Source: JAGQPD01 sp020426865
GTDB lineage: Bacteria > Planctomycetota > Planctomycetia > Pirellulales > Pirellulaceae
Direction of reading: 5' to 3'
Length of the DNA stretch: 64,000 bases
Assembly: GCA_041399065.1 (NCBI GenBank)
Contig: JAWKTN010000004.1
Location: 186,001-250,000, forward strand
Within the stretch, counting starts at the first letter, position 1. Each line of letters begins with the position of its first letter. The position numbers and the translations under genes were made by a program. Positions 25,913 through 35,672 of this stretch are shown here, in pieces. The notes under the pieces were generated by a model, which saw only the letters and a program-made list of their open reading frames with translations, searched no databases and was not told the origin of the DNA.

Positions 25913-26866
25913 ATGCCGATATCGGTTTCCTGCCAATGTGGACAGAAGTTCGCCGCCAAGGATGGATTGGCGGGCAAGAAGGTGCAGTGTCCGAAGTGCA
26001 AGAATGCGTTGGAAATACCAGTTACCGGTACGCCATCTCGCAGCAGTCAAGAGGCATCGGAGTCGCAGAAGCCGATTCGCTTTCGATGTAAGTGCGAGCA
26101 CGCAATTACGGTGAAGGCCGATGCCGCGGGACGAAAGGTCAAGTGCCCCAAGTGTGACAGTGTATTGGTAGTTCCTCGGCCGGCAAAGGGAGCGCAACAA
26201 CCAGTTGCCGCCGGTGCTCGAGCGTCACGCACCTCGGTGTCAACCGATGTGGCCGATATTCCGGGCGGTTTCGGTGGCGTTGGCGATCTGCTGGACGAAC
26301 TCGGCATGGAAGCAACTCGCACCGGTGTTCGCTGTCCCGAATGCAATGCCGATATGACACCGGAAGCGATCTTGTGTGTGCAATGTGGTTTCAATTTAGA
26401 GACCGGCAAGAAGCTGGAAACTAAAGTCATCAAGCGGGCCGATCCGGTGAAAGGCGGGGGGGGAGTTCCCGGAAACCTCAAAGGTGGCACCGCTGGCGGC
26501 ACACGCAAGAGCATTCCGAAATCGACGCAATCGTTGATTTCGGCTCTGAACATTCTGGGGACACTCAATGTTATTATCCTGGGAATTGGTGTCGTAGCGA
26601 TGATGTCGCTTGTCGGCCAAGCCAATGCTCCCGAGGCGGTGGGGTTCGGTGTCGGCATGGCGGTTGCGGTAGCCATTTTCGGCTTGCCGATCGTTGGAGC
26701 GATATTCGGTGCCGCCCATTTGTTGAAAAAAGGAAGCAAAATCGGTTGGGTGCTGGCACTTATCCTTGCCGTCCTTTCTCTACCTAGCTTCCCGATCGGT
26801 ACGATTATTGGCGCATTGTTGTTGAAGTACGCGTTGAGCGCGGAGACGCGGAATTTCGTCAGTTGA
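25913..26866 (+). CDS. Zinc-ribbon membrane protein
   Basis: 317 residues from the ATG at 25913. Three CxC/CxxC zinc-ribbon units follow each other: CQCGQKF...CPKCKN (7-31), CKCEHAI...CPKCDS (about 58-82), and CPECNADM...CVQCGFN (about 140-165). Three C-terminal hydrophobic segments (about 205-310) place the protein in the membrane with the ribbons probably cytoplasmic. A Gly/Lys-rich linker joins the two parts. This ribbon-plus-membrane architecture is common in planctomycetes, but no function is established. Confidence 0.8.
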   Translation: MPISVSCQCGQKFAAKDGLAGKKVQCPKCKNALEIPVTGTPSRSSQEASESQKPIRFRCKCEHAITVKADAAGRKVKCPKCDSVLVVPRPAKGAQQPVAAGARASRTSVSTDVADIPGGFGGVGDLLDELGMEATRTGVRCPECNADMTPEAILCVQCGFNLETGKKLETKVIKRADPVKGGGGVPGNLKGGTAGGTRKSIPKSTQSLISALNILGTLNVIILGIGVVAMMSLVGQANAPEAVGFGVGMAVAVAIFGLPIVGAIFGAAHLLKKGSKIGWVLALILAVLSLPSFPIGTIIGALLLKYALSAETRNFVS

Positions 26867-27101
26867 CGTTGCCCAATTGGAATTCGACCTATTCACGTAT
26901 AGCACGCCCAAAACCGCATTCCGCGAAATTGAGGATATGTGAAGCAAGTCTGACAAGGCCAACAACGCCTTCATGGTGATATTTTCTAGAGACGGTTGTG
27001 TGTTACATTGGGTGTCCTCGCCGCTTTTTTGTTGTGGAATTGCCGCGATACGGCTGGGGACAGCCGCGGGACTTTTTGATACGGCCAGTGAAAGCGGATC
27101 A

Positions 27102-27782
27102 ATGAATTCGGCTATCAAAACACCCGAAGTGCAATACGAAGCAGTCGCTGCCAAGCTGCCGGCATCGGAAATCGTCCATGCGGTTACTCATGGCGTGGGG
27201 TTCGTTTTAAGTATCGTTGGCGGTATTACGCTGGTGGTACGCGCCGGGACAACCCGCGACGCATGGTGCATCGCAGGATGCCTGATCTTCGTGGCCACCT
27301 TGGTCGCCGTCTACGCAGCGTCGACCTTGTCGCACTGTTTGGTTGACACCCGTCGCCGGCGGATGTTCGAATTGATCGATCAAGCGGTGATCTACCTGTT
27401 GATTGCTGGCACGTACACCCCGTTCGGGCTCACGTATCTGCGTTTTGGTTGGTGGTGGCTGCTGCTGGCAGCCATGTGGAGCCTGGCGGCGTTGGGGTTT
27501 ATCGCGAAGCTGGCGTTTTACGATCGAATTGGCGGAGCCGCCGTGTGGACCTACGTGCTCTTGGGGTGGCTACCCGTGATGGCTGTTCGGCCGATTTTTG
27601 AGTTGGTACCGGAAGCGGGATTGTATTGGATGTTTGCGGGCGGGTTGTGTTACACGATTGGCACTGTGTTCTTGGTTTGCGATATCCAGCGATTCCACTT
27701 TCATGCCATTTGGCATCTATTTGTCATGGCTGGCAGTGCGTGCCATTTCGTAGCGATTCTGTTCTTCGTCGCGATGGCGTGA
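27102..27782 (+). CDS. Hemolysin III / PAQR family membrane protein
   Basis: 226 residues with seven hydrophobic segments. Family metal-site motifs are present: EIVHAVTHGVGFVLS near residue 25, AASTLSHCLVD near 85 (the S-x3-H motif), and FHFHAIWHLFVMAGSACHF near the C-terminus (H-x3-H). These form the zinc site of the PAQR/CREST superfamily. Bacterial members are called hemolysin III or YqfA; they probably act in membrane-lipid homeostasis. The start ATG at 27102 is the last before the conserved region. Confidence 0.92.
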   Translation: MNSAIKTPEVQYEAVAAKLPASEIVHAVTHGVGFVLSIVGGITLVVRAGTTRDAWCIAGCLIFVATLVAVYAASTLSHCLVDTRRRRMFELIDQAVIYLLIAGTYTPFGLTYLRFGWWWLLLAAMWSLAALGFIAKLAFYDRIGGAAVWTYVLLGWLPVMAVRPIFELVPEAGLYWMFAGGLCYTIGTVFLVCDIQRFHFHAIWHLFVMAGSACHFVAILFFVAMA

Positions 27783-27835
27783 CACGGTTATGGGAATTAG
27801 GTTATGCTTGGCGGCAAGTCTAGCGTTGCCGCGGG

Positions 27836-29113
27836 TCAATCTTGAAATCGTTGGCGGCAGGCCCATAGCCCAAGCGCGGGATTGCTGATGTAGTAGAAGC
27901 GTTCGCCGTCAGCAAGCGTGTTCCAACCGTCCTTCAATTGTTCGGGGCGGTATCGCTGTAGCATCGACGGCAGATCCGCGAATTCGTACCCGACGCTGGT
28001 GATTTCTTTCTCAGTCAGCTTGCCGGGACAATAGGTAATGCGGAAGCGGCCTTCGGATGAGCCGTGCATCAGGTGGGCGGCGGCCGATAGGTTTTGTTGC
28101 AGATCGTGGTTGTTACCGACGTCGTGGCGGATTTTTTCCGAACCGCGGTAGCCAAATTTACGAATCATTTTGTCGATTTCGGGATCCTCGCCGAAAGTCG
28201 AGACGGATGGTCCCAACACAATCAAGTGGCCGTTATCGGCGATCGCCATTCGTGTGCGATAGATGGCCTTATTACCCAACCACGTGCTGTGGAATTCATG
28301 TGGATCCAGGTAGACCACGACTTTGTCAAGCGGCTGGTCGAATAACTTGAAATTGACGAGCCTGGCCAGGGCCGCGGCCTGCTCAAAACACTCCTCATCG
28401 TCGCCGATGTACAGGCCACGCGTCACGAGGTGGCCGTCGTCACGGACGCCTACAACCGTCTGGACATAAAGCAACGGGAGGTGCTGGCAGAACTCGCGCT
28501 GGGCGTAATTGAGGATCCGCCGCAGCGGCGTGTCGGCGCGGCCCATCATCCGTTCCATCCCGTAAGCAGCGCCAATGTAGTGGCTTTCGTTAATCCCCGC
28601 CACTCCACCGGTGCCGACGAAGATGTTCTTGTTGTAGTTGGCCATCCCAATGACTTCGTGCGGTACGACTTGACCTAGCGAGATGATCAAATCGTGCCCG
28701 CCTTCCCAGATTAATCGGTTAAGCTGCGCCGGCCAGGGCTTGTTCCAAATGCCCTCGGTCACTTCCTGAACGTATTCGGCTGGCACCTGGCCGATGGTGA
28801 CAACGTCATCGCGCCAGCGATGGACACGAATCAAATCGTGCGGCAGTCCCGGGAACATCTGATCGAGTTGTTCGGGACTCATGGCGTAGTGGGTGCCGAG
28901 GGCGGGCATGACGTCGGCGAGACGATCCTGATAGTATTCGTGTGTCATGCACGTCAGGATGCCGGCACGGCTGTTGGCTCGCGTATTGTCGGGCGGGATC
29001 GCCAAGACTCGCCGGCGCCCCCCTAGCTGTTGATAGACTCCGAACAACGCTTCACGCATCGCGGTGTCAGAGATTTCAGTGGTCGGAGTTCCCTCGGCGA
29101 AATAGAGTGTCAT
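27836..29113 (-). CDS. LarA-like (DUF2088) protein with intact nickel-pincer ligands
   Basis: 425 residues from the ATG at 29113. It belongs to the nickel-dependent lactate racemase superfamily. The catalytic set is visible: Arg46 in PDNTRAN, His75 in LGTHYAM, His152 and Lys162 in VPHEVIGMANYNKNIFVG, and His178 in NESHYIG; the H-x9-K-x15-H spacing equals that of LarA. It therefore probably carries or can bind the nickel-pincer nucleotide and racemises or epimerises a 2-hydroxy acid, with substrate unknown. No larB, larC or larE genes are in the window. The protein at 82-1317 is a diverged relative. Confidence 0.85.
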   Translation of the reverse strand: MTLYFAEGTPTTEISDTAMREALFGVYQQLGGRRRVLAIPPDNTRANSRAGILTCMTHEYYQDRLADVMPALGTHYAMSPEQLDQMFPGLPHDLIRVHRWRDDVVTIGQVPAEYVQEVTEGIWNKPWPAQLNRLIWEGGHDLIISLGQVVPHEVIGMANYNKNIFVGTGGVAGINESHYIGAAYGMERMMGRADTPLRRILNYAQREFCQHLPLLYVQTVVGVRDDGHLVTRGLYIGDDEECFEQAAALARLVNFKLFDQPLDKVVVYLDPHEFHSTWLGNKAIYRTRMAIADNGHLIVLGPSVSTFGEDPEIDKMIRKFGYRGSEKIRHDVGNNHDLQQNLSAAAHLMHGSSEGRFRITYCPGKLTEKEITSVGYEFADLPSMLQRYRPEQLKDGWNTLADGERFYYISNPALGLWACRQRFQD

Positions 29114-29160
29114 GGTGTGCGTGCCTGGCAACGAGATCGGAGCGAAATGGTCCCGTTAGT

Positions 29161-29176
29161 TTCGCAGATTTGCGAA
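29161..29176. repeat. Short perfect inverted repeat upstream of the second LarA-like gene
   Basis: TTCGCA (29161-29166) and TGCGAA (29171-29176) are separated by GATT, 48 nt upstream of the LarA-like start. Size and place fit an operator, but the regulator is unknown. Confidence 0.4.
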
Positions 29177-29190
29177 CGAGCAGCTACCGG

Positions 29191-29237
29191 TTTGGAAAAA
29201 AAGCGAAAGGCCGGACTTGCGAGGGACAAGTCCGGCC
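29191..29237 (-). terminator. Strong rho-independent terminator of the YTV gene
   Basis: On the minus strand GGCCGGACTTG (29237-29227) pairs exactly with CAAGTCCGGCC (29219-29209) over a 7-nt loop and runs into TTTCGCTTTTTTT. It lies 67 nt downstream of the YTV-repeat gene and upstream of the LarA-like gene, separating the two transcripts. Confidence 0.85.
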
Positions 29238-29303
29238 CTTCTGTTTTATGGATTCATTTGTAGTGAATCGTTTTATTTACGCCCGAGGACGTAACGGTCA
29301 GGC

Positions 29304-30482
29304 TTAGCCTGCACAACCGCAGCTGGGTTCGCAAGCAGCGCTGCATCCGCTGTCGCAGCAGCCACAATCGGCAGCTGGAGCGGCACAGCAGCAACCGCGA
29401 GCGGCGAGGCGAGCCTTCAGGCGAGCCAACAGGCCACCGCAGCGACGTGGACGGCAGCAGCTGGAATCGCAGCTGTCACCACATCCGCAGCTGTCGCCAC
29501 ATCCGCAGCTGGAACCGCAGCTGTCACCACATCCGCACGACGAGCCACATCCGCCGTTGCAAGCATCGCAGCCACCGCAGGGGACTTCGATCGTCTTGCA
29601 AACCATTCGGCAGACGCAAACCTGGTACGATTCACATTCCGTGTAAGGGACGCAAACCGTGTAGTTGCAGGTCTTTTGCTCGGCTTCGCAGCGATAGCTG
29701 GTGACGCAACGGGTGCGAGTGCGGCATTCCGGTACCATCACCGTGCAGCACACTTCTCGCGTGCGGCACTCTTTCTCACAACGGACTTTGCAGACCGTTC
29801 GAGTGCGAGTTTCGCAACGATGCTTGGTTACACAGTAGGTGTAAGGAACTTGCTCGCAGACCCACTCGGTGCAGCAGTAAGGAACTTCCTTCGTGCAGCA
29901 CTCGGGGACCCATACGCGACGGCAGCAGGTCTTGCAGCAGGGGCAACCGCATCGATCAACACCATTGACGGTGAATTGACGGGTTTCCCAGTGACCACCG
30001 CGAACCGTGACCGTGCGAGTCTTCTGCACCTTCACTGGACGACGAACCGTACGAGTGCCCGTCATCTGTTCGGTGTAAGGAACGCGAACCGTGTAGGTTT
30101 GCTCTTCCGTGTATCGCACCGGCTTGGTTACGTAGTAGTTCACTGTCTTGGTCTGCTGTTGCGGAACCATGACCGTGTAGTTCTCAGTGACTTGACGTGT
30201 TTCTGGTACCCGGTGTGTTACCGTGTACGTCCGTGTTCGCGTCTCTTGACGATACTTCGTCACGTTTCGCGTGCGTGTCTCCATGGTCCGCTCGGGAACC
30301 ATAATTGTGCGTGTAACCATGTGACCAGCGGCAACCGAACCACAGCCGGCTCCACCTTCCACAATGGTAGCTGCCCCGTCGGCGATAACCTCGCCGCCTC
30401 CGCAGCCACAGCCAGCCTGCGCTTGGCCGGCAACCAGTAGTGCTGCGACTACCGGCAACGAAAACAATGCGTGGCGCAACAT
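29304..30482 (-). CDS. YTV-repeat cysteine-rich wall protein
   Basis: 392 residues. The signal peptide ends at GQAQA-GCG. Residues about 55-185 are Thr/Arg/Tyr/Val-rich repeats (TYTVTHRVPETRQ, NYTVMVPQQQTKTV, TYTVRVPYTEQ), the YTV repeat known from Rhodopirellula cell-wall proteins. Residues 190-310 continue the pattern with dense cysteine pairs, and the C-terminus is Gly/Cys/Ser-rich (GDSCGSSCGCG repeated). About 60 cysteines suggest disulphide cross-linking in the cell envelope. Expressed as a single gene with its own strong terminator, as expected of an abundant structural protein. Confidence 0.88.
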   Translation of the reverse strand: MLRHALFSLPVVAALLVAGQAQAGCGCGGGEVIADGAATIVEGGAGCGSVAAGHMVTRTIMVPERTMETRTRNVTKYRQETRTRTYTVTHRVPETRQVTENYTVMVPQQQTKTVNYYVTKPVRYTEEQTYTVRVPYTEQMTGTRTVRRPVKVQKTRTVTVRGGHWETRQFTVNGVDRCGCPCCKTCCRRVWVPECCTKEVPYCCTEWVCEQVPYTYCVTKHRCETRTRTVCKVRCEKECRTREVCCTVMVPECRTRTRCVTSYRCEAEQKTCNYTVCVPYTECESYQVCVCRMVCKTIEVPCGGCDACNGGCGSSCGCGDSCGSSCGCGDSCGCGDSCDSSCCRPRRCGGLLARLKARLAARGCCCAAPAADCGCCDSGCSAACEPSCGCAG

Positions 30483-31208
30483 CCAAACCCTCCTTTCACG
30501 AGGTAACGAGAAAAAACGACTGCTTCACGCCTCTGCGGAAGCTGTAGTAATCAACGGCGCAGCCTTGGCAACCGCCGTGGGGTATCCGGGCAAACTTCGG
30601 CCTGCCCACTTTTTCAAAACCTCTCCTTGTTCTCCCGCGCCATCCGCCGGTCACGAACGTTTCTCATTGGACCGAAACCGTTACCGCGCCAGTGGATAAT
30701 GACTGCGTAGTTTGGCGAACATGGATAGCTCTGTTCGTCTAGGAGATTTGTGTCGACAAAGTAAGTTCAGAGTTTTGAATGGAAAGCGGCTGTTTTGGGA
30801 AAATAGGATGACTGCGTGGGACTTTCACGGTTGGTGACGACTTTAACGGTCGACACCGCCCGCCCCCGCGCCCCCCTCGCACTCGGCGACATGCTGCCCT
30901 CCACCCCCTCCTCCGCAAGTCCAACCAATCACCGTGAGATCTTGCGCCGTGAGATCTTGCGCCATCAGACTGACGACAGTTTTCCAGGCAAGAAGGCGGC
31001 AGGCTTTGGCAACGTCGCTAGAAATTCGGCGAATTGACAGGCGTAAGTTGTTTTATATCAAGCGTTTATGAATAACGTCCGATTCACGCCGGTGATGATG
31101 GCATCGCTGGCACGCCGGCTGCCTTTAGAACCGGCAGCGGCAGCAAAGTCGCTGCAAATAGTCGGACCCGTCTACACCGACGCTTGAACCAAAAGGAGGG
31201 AAGCCAAC
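30483..31208. other. Long intergenic region between divergent envelope genes
   Basis: About 725 nt with no convincing gene; the short reading frames here lack ribosome-binding sites and normal codon use. It holds a 15-bp tandem duplication (30932-30961) and presumably the strong promoter of the YTV gene. The right end carries AAAAGGAGGG before the next gene. Confidence 0.45.
30932..30961. repeat. 15-bp tandem duplication
   Basis: CCGTGAGATCTTGCG occurs twice in a row with no mismatch in a non-coding region. Each copy contains a BglII-type palindrome AGATCT. Confidence 0.85.
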
Positions 31209-31904
31209 ATGAACGCCCGTAATGTCATCGCCGGCAAAATCGCCAGAAAAATGACTGCCAGCTTCGTCGCTCTGATCGGACTGCAGGTCTCGGCCGCCAC
31301 GGCCTGCCCGGATCTGGTACGACAGGTCGACGATCAGTACCGAGCACAGCGCGACGCGCTCAGCGCATGGTATGCCAGCGTTAAGGATCGTGCTGGGTAT
31401 GAATATCGCCAGTCGGTACGTCAATTGGATCTGGAGCGGAAGAATGCCTATCGGTTGTGTCCCGACGAGCGACGCATTGTGCTAGCAAGCAATACGGAGC
31501 GTCGCCGCTGTCTATCGCGTGACTACAATGCGCAGCTACGATCGTTGCGCGAAGACTATGGCTGTCGCAAGGATCGGTTGTATCACGAATACGAGATCGC
31601 GCGGCGGGCGGCGAAAGAGAGTTCGCGTTGCGTATGCGGAAAGTGTTCGGCGCCAGCATATGGCGGACCGCATGTGCAACCCGGTCCTGCGCCGTGGGTG
31701 GAAACCTACCACCGCGGACCAGTGAGAGTGGAGCATGATCACGTGGAGCCAGTGCCGCGGCTTCAGCCGCCATTGAATCACGGTGGGCCGGTGGGAAACG
31801 CCAGTTTTCGAGGTAGAAATGGTCCCGAACCATGGGAACTGTTGGTGCGGGAGATACTTTCCGCCTATGCCAACAGCCGAAATCCGCGTCAAAACCGCTG
31901 GTAG
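31209..31904 (+). CDS. Secreted helical protein, hypothetical
   Basis: 231 residues with an excellent AAGGAGG 10 nt before the ATG. A signal peptide (TASFVALIGLQVSAATA) precedes a long charged helical region (about 35-140; VDDQYRAQRDALSAWYASVK, NAQLRSLREDYGCRKDRLYH) likely to form a coiled coil, with a few cysteines (CVCGKC) at its end. The rest is Pro/His/Gly-rich and disordered, ending in a short helix. I do not recognise a family. The location next to the YTV gene suggests an envelope role, which is inference. Confidence 0.65.
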   Translation: MNARNVIAGKIARKMTASFVALIGLQVSAATACPDLVRQVDDQYRAQRDALSAWYASVKDRAGYEYRQSVRQLDLERKNAYRLCPDERRIVLASNTERRRCLSRDYNAQLRSLREDYGCRKDRLYHEYEIARRAAKESSRCVCGKCSAPAYGGPHVQPGPAPWVETYHRGPVRVEHDHVEPVPRLQPPLNHGGPVGNASFRGRNGPEPWELLVREILSAYANSRNPRQNRW

Positions 31905-32008
31905 TTTCCATCGGTCATGAAATGGGACGATAAAGCGAGGGCGTCGCGGTCGGCCGGTTGTTGCCGGTCGCGCCGAAGACAACAGCGGGGTCGCGATGTA
32001 CGATCGTA

Positions 32009-32248
32009 CTAGCGGCCCTGCAATTGTTGTTCGGCGTTGTAGGCCTTCATTGCTGCAGCTTCATTGCTCAGCGGAAATTCCGGTCCAGCCGGGAAGTACT
32101 GTAGATCGTCATAAATGTAATAGGCGCTCGGCAAGGTCTGGCCACCGATATCGACTTGGCAGCCGGTGGTTCCCAGGGACGCTGCTCCCAAGGCCCCGAC
32201 GGCCATCCATTGTTTCACCAACTTTGAAACGACCACTGGCTTTGTCAT
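32009..32248 (-). CDS. Small putative lipoprotein
   Basis: 79 residues from the ATG at 32248 (GGAG 8 nt upstream). The N-terminus is basic then hydrophobic (WMAVGALGAASLGTTGC) and ends in a cysteine at residue 30, fitting a signal-peptidase II site although Thr at -3 is unusual. The mature part contains GGQTLPSAYYIYDDLQYFPAG and PEFPLSNEAAAMKAY, a segment I recall from short planctomycete secreted proteins. The function is unknown. It is divergent from the CHAT gene. Confidence 0.65.
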   Translation of the reverse strand: MTKPVVVSKLVKQWMAVGALGAASLGTTGCQVDIGGQTLPSAYYIYDDLQYFPAGPEFPLSNEAAAMKAYNAEQQLQGR

Positions 32249-32481
32249 CCGAGAATCTCCGTCCGAGTTTGGCTGCAAGCGGTGCCTGCAGTAGTGCCAA
32301 TTACTGCCATCATTAACGTGGGTAAAACGTGCACGATCAGTATCGGAAGTACAACCGTCACACCTTTACTCGATTCATGCTGGTTCACCGAAAGAATGCC
32401 TACCGATTGGAAAATCAGGCGGTGGGTCGGTTATGATGAAGAAATTGTTCCGATGACGAGGCAGTCTAGGGGGATCGGGTA

Positions 32482-35400
32482 ATGATGAATTCGCGGCGTG
32501 AAGTCTGGCCATTGCCAATTCGACTCGTCCTACCGATCGCCTTGGGACTGATTGGCTGCATCGCAGCTCAAGCCAATGGTCAGTTGGGAGGCGCTTCTTA
32601 TCCCGGCACGGGATACCGATTGACGATGCCGTCCTTTTACGAGGGGGAATATGGCGACGCGTTGGACGGTTTCCGGTCGGCTGCCCGCTCGGGGTTGCGC
32701 AGCAGCCAGGGTCGGTGGGTCGATTCGGTATGCTATCACACGATGATGGGAGAATGCTTCTATCACATGGGGCAGTTACCGCAGGCGTTGGAGCAATACA
32801 CGGTATCGCTCAACTTGTTTATGGTCAACAAGGACTTTTTGCAGCGTGTGAAGTTTGCTGCCGTTCCGATTCCCAAGCGCCGCCCCATTCGCCCGACGAT
32901 CACGTGGGGCACGACGACTCGGGTTTCGGAGCCAGGGGACTACAGCGACAGCATGCCCACGATGTTTGGCAACTTCAACGCCGAGCAGGCGCTACAGCAG
33001 GGTGGGATCGTGGCGCCTCCGGAGTTCCGCAACGTGGACGTGGTTGAAATCCTCCGTTGCACGGCATTGGCGATGTCCCGTCGGCGAGAGCTATTGGGGC
33101 CGGCATGCCAACACGATCCGCTCACAACGACGCTATTGGCGGCGTTAGGAAATCGTCCTGGACCGGTCAATCATTGGTCACAGACGTGGGTCACGGTGTT
33201 ATTGGGGATGGCCGAGGCATCGGCGGGACACGCACCGGAGGCGGCCGCGTTGTTACAGTCGTCACTGGTCATTGGTGGACGGTTCGATCATCCGTTGACG
33301 GGGCTGGCGTTACTAGAGCTCGGAAGACTATCGTACGAACAGGGTCAGCACGCCGCCGCACTCGTACTTTTTTTAGAGGCCAGCTATGCAGCGGCGGAGT
33401 ACCAACAGCCGGATGTCATGGACGAGGCATTGCGATTGGGATTGGCTTCGTTCTTGGCCAATGGGGGCAATGGCGCGTTTCCGCCTTTGGCACCGGCGGC
33501 GGTGTGGGCGACGCGGGTCAAGTATCGGCAGTTGCAGGCATCCTTGTTGACGAGTGTCGCTGAAAACCTGGTAGCGATGCGCGATGCCGCGGGTGCCACG
33601 CGGGCGATTGCCGCGGCGCGTCAATCGATGGCACGAAGTCCGATGGCAGTTGGCGAAGTTGGTGCTCGTTTGCACTTTCAAAACGCAATCAACAATTTCC
33701 AATTGGGAAATGCGGCACCAGGCAATGCCTCATTGACCAATGCCATGACGTTTCAGCGTCACGCATCTCGTTGGTTGTTTCACATCGTGGTTGCCGATCA
33801 ATTGGTGACGGGGGGCGCGATCACGACGCACACGGCCGACGAATTGTACGAATTCCTGTTGCGCGAACCGACCACCAGCGATTGGACGACCAACACCTGG
33901 GAGGCGCTCGCAGTTACGCTTGTGCCCCACGTCTTGCCGTACGAGCATTGGCTGGAGATTGCGGCCAGTCGCCGCGACGCGGATCGATGTCTGGAAATAG
34001 CGGATGCCTTGCGGCGACATCGGTTTTACTCGAGTCTTCCTGCCGGAGGTCGACTGCTCGCCCTTCGGTGGCTGCTGGAAAACCCCTTCTCGGCGGGCGA
34101 ACCTCAGCTGGCGGTCATCCGCCAAGATATTCTGGCTCGCTATCCTGGTTACACGGAATTGTCGGCTCGTGTCGCGGCGGCGCGCCGCGAACTAGCCGCC
34201 TTGCCAATCGCCAATGCGGCCGAAGAAGTCATGCAGCGTCAACACCAGCTGTCGTCTCAAATCGATGAGTGGACAACGGCCCAAGAAGTCATCTTGCACG
34301 AAATCGCCGTCCGTCGTGAACCAAGTCCGTTTCAGTTCCCGCCGCTACGGACGATGGCCGAAGTCAGGAAGCGACTGCCCGAGTCGACGATTGCGCTGGT
34401 ATTCGTCACGACATCGACCAGCTCCTACGGATTTCTGCTCGATCAAAAAGACTACGCAATGTGGGAAGTCAAAGCCAACCCGTCGCTCCGCAAACAAGCC
34501 GTATCCTTCTTCCGAGAATTGGGGCTGAAGGATGCCAACGCGGTGATCAATCCTTCGTCGCTCGAGGAACATAAGTGGCAAGACTACGCACAGGAGTTGT
34601 TCAGCGGCTTGCTTCCTCACACGCAACATGGTTTTTGGAAGCGATTCGACGAACTCGTTGTTGTTCCCGATGGATGGTTGTGGTACTTCCCGTTTGAAGC
34701 GGTTCCTGTTGCCGGCGAGGACGACAATATGGCACCTCTGGTGGCTCAAGTCCGGATCCGCTACGCCCCCACGGTGTCGCTGATCGTCCCGGATGACCGT
34801 CCCATACAAGCGCTGCCCAAGACGGTCGTGATTGCCGGCTCACTTATGGGACGGGAAGACGAGAATGTAGTCCTTCAGCGAGCGACGGAGATTAGTGATG
34901 CGATTCCCGGCAGCGATGTGCTGCCCAATTCGCTGCCAGGTCCCAGCGGCTTGCTAAGGTCAACTTGGGACAGACTGATCGTGCTGCGCAACATCAACGA
35001 CACGGCACGCGTTCCCTATGGCTGGTCCCCCGCCGCGATCGATAGCGGGCAAGCTGGAGCCGATTTGGGACGGTGGATTACGCTCCCCTGGGGTGGTCCG
35101 CAACAAGTCGTCCTGCCAGGATTCCACACAGCCGCCGAACGCGCCATGGGACGGGGCGCAGATGGCTACGAAGTCTTTGGCACCGTCTGCGGCCTGATGG
35201 CCACCGGAGCGCGTACGATCTTACTCGGCCGCTGGAATACCGGCGGACAGACAACTGTCGATATGGTACGTGAGTTTTCTCAAGAACTTCCCCATACGTC
35301 GGCGGCTGCTGCGTGGAGCCGCAGCGTTACGCTGGTCAGGAACGGCGAACTAAATCCCGACTTGGAACCACGCTTGAAAAAAACCACCATCACCGCCATG

Positions 35401-35595
35401 CGGAAGGCTGATCATCCATTCTTCTGGGCCGGGCAAATGCTCATCGATACCGGAGTGGAACCCAATCAGGAAGTTGCCGAGCCGAAGCCCCCCGCGGAGA
35501 TGGATGGGGCCCCCATGCCGGTCGCCCCAGGCGAACCGCCCGCTGCCAACGACGGAGAAGCGGCCGTCGGCCTGGACGATGGTGCCCGCCAATAG
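32482..35595 (+). CDS. Exported TPR / CHAT-domain protein with degenerate catalytic dyad
   Basis: 1037 residues. A signal peptide (LVLPIALGLIGCIAAQANG) is followed by tetratricopeptide-like helical repeats (about 50-620; for example YHTMMGECFYHMGQLPQALE) and a C-terminal CHAT domain (about 680-990; WLWYFPFEAVPV, GADGYEVFGTVCGLMATGARTILLGRWN). CHAT peptidases use a His in VLHxATHG and a Cys in LSACxT. Here these positions read IVLRNINDT and VLPGFHTAA (Phe881 at the Cys site), so activity as a caspase-like peptidase is unlikely. The C-terminal 40 residues are Pro/Glu/Ala-rich. Probably a periplasmic scaffold; role unknown. Confidence 0.85.
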   Translation: MMNSRREVWPLPIRLVLPIALGLIGCIAAQANGQLGGASYPGTGYRLTMPSFYEGEYGDALDGFRSAARSGLRSSQGRWVDSVCYHTMMGECFYHMGQLPQALEQYTVSLNLFMVNKDFLQRVKFAAVPIPKRRPIRPTITWGTTTRVSEPGDYSDSMPTMFGNFNAEQALQQGGIVAPPEFRNVDVVEILRCTALAMSRRRELLGPACQHDPLTTTLLAALGNRPGPVNHWSQTWVTVLLGMAEASAGHAPEAAALLQSSLVIGGRFDHPLTGLALLELGRLSYEQGQHAAALVLFLEASYAAAEYQQPDVMDEALRLGLASFLANGGNGAFPPLAPAAVWATRVKYRQLQASLLTSVAENLVAMRDAAGATRAIAAARQSMARSPMAVGEVGARLHFQNAINNFQLGNAAPGNASLTNAMTFQRHASRWLFHIVVADQLVTGGAITTHTADELYEFLLREPTTSDWTTNTWEALAVTLVPHVLPYEHWLEIAASRRDADRCLEIADALRRHRFYSSLPAGGRLLALRWLLENPFSAGEPQLAVIRQDILARYPGYTELSARVAAARRELAALPIANAAEEVMQRQHQLSSQIDEWTTAQEVILHEIAVRREPSPFQFPPLRTMAEVRKRLPESTIALVFVTTSTSSYGFLLDQKDYAMWEVKANPSLRKQAVSFFRELGLKDANAVINPSSLEEHKWQDYAQELFSGLLPHTQHGFWKRFDELVVVPDGWLWYFPFEAVPVAGEDDNMAPLVAQVRIRYAPTVSLIVPDDRPIQALPKTVVIAGSLMGREDENVVLQRATEISDAIPGSDVLPNSLPGPSGLLRSTWDRLIVLRNINDTARVPYGWSPAAIDSGQAGADLGRWITLPWGGPQQVVLPGFHTAAERAMGRGADGYEVFGTVCGLMATGARTILLGRWNTGGQTTVDMVREFSQELPHTSAAAAWSRSVTLVRNGELNPDLEPRLKKTTITAMRKADHPFFWAGQMLIDTGVEPNQEVAEPKPPAEMDGAPMPVAPGEPPAANDGEAAVGLDDGARQ

Positions 35596-35672
35596 TTGTC
35601 TCGCTGTGGCCCAAACTCACGGTCGCACTCCCGAGGTGACCGCACTACAATGTCGCATGGAGGACAATGACG

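Noticed and set aside
29676..30440. 254-codon frame antisense to the YTV gene
   Set aside because: It is an artefact of the highly repetitive Thr/Arg/Cys codons on the other strand.
30816..31037. 73-codon frame in the long gap after the YTV gene
   Set aside because: It contains the 15-bp tandem duplication and no recognisable protein pattern or Shine-Dalgarno sequence.
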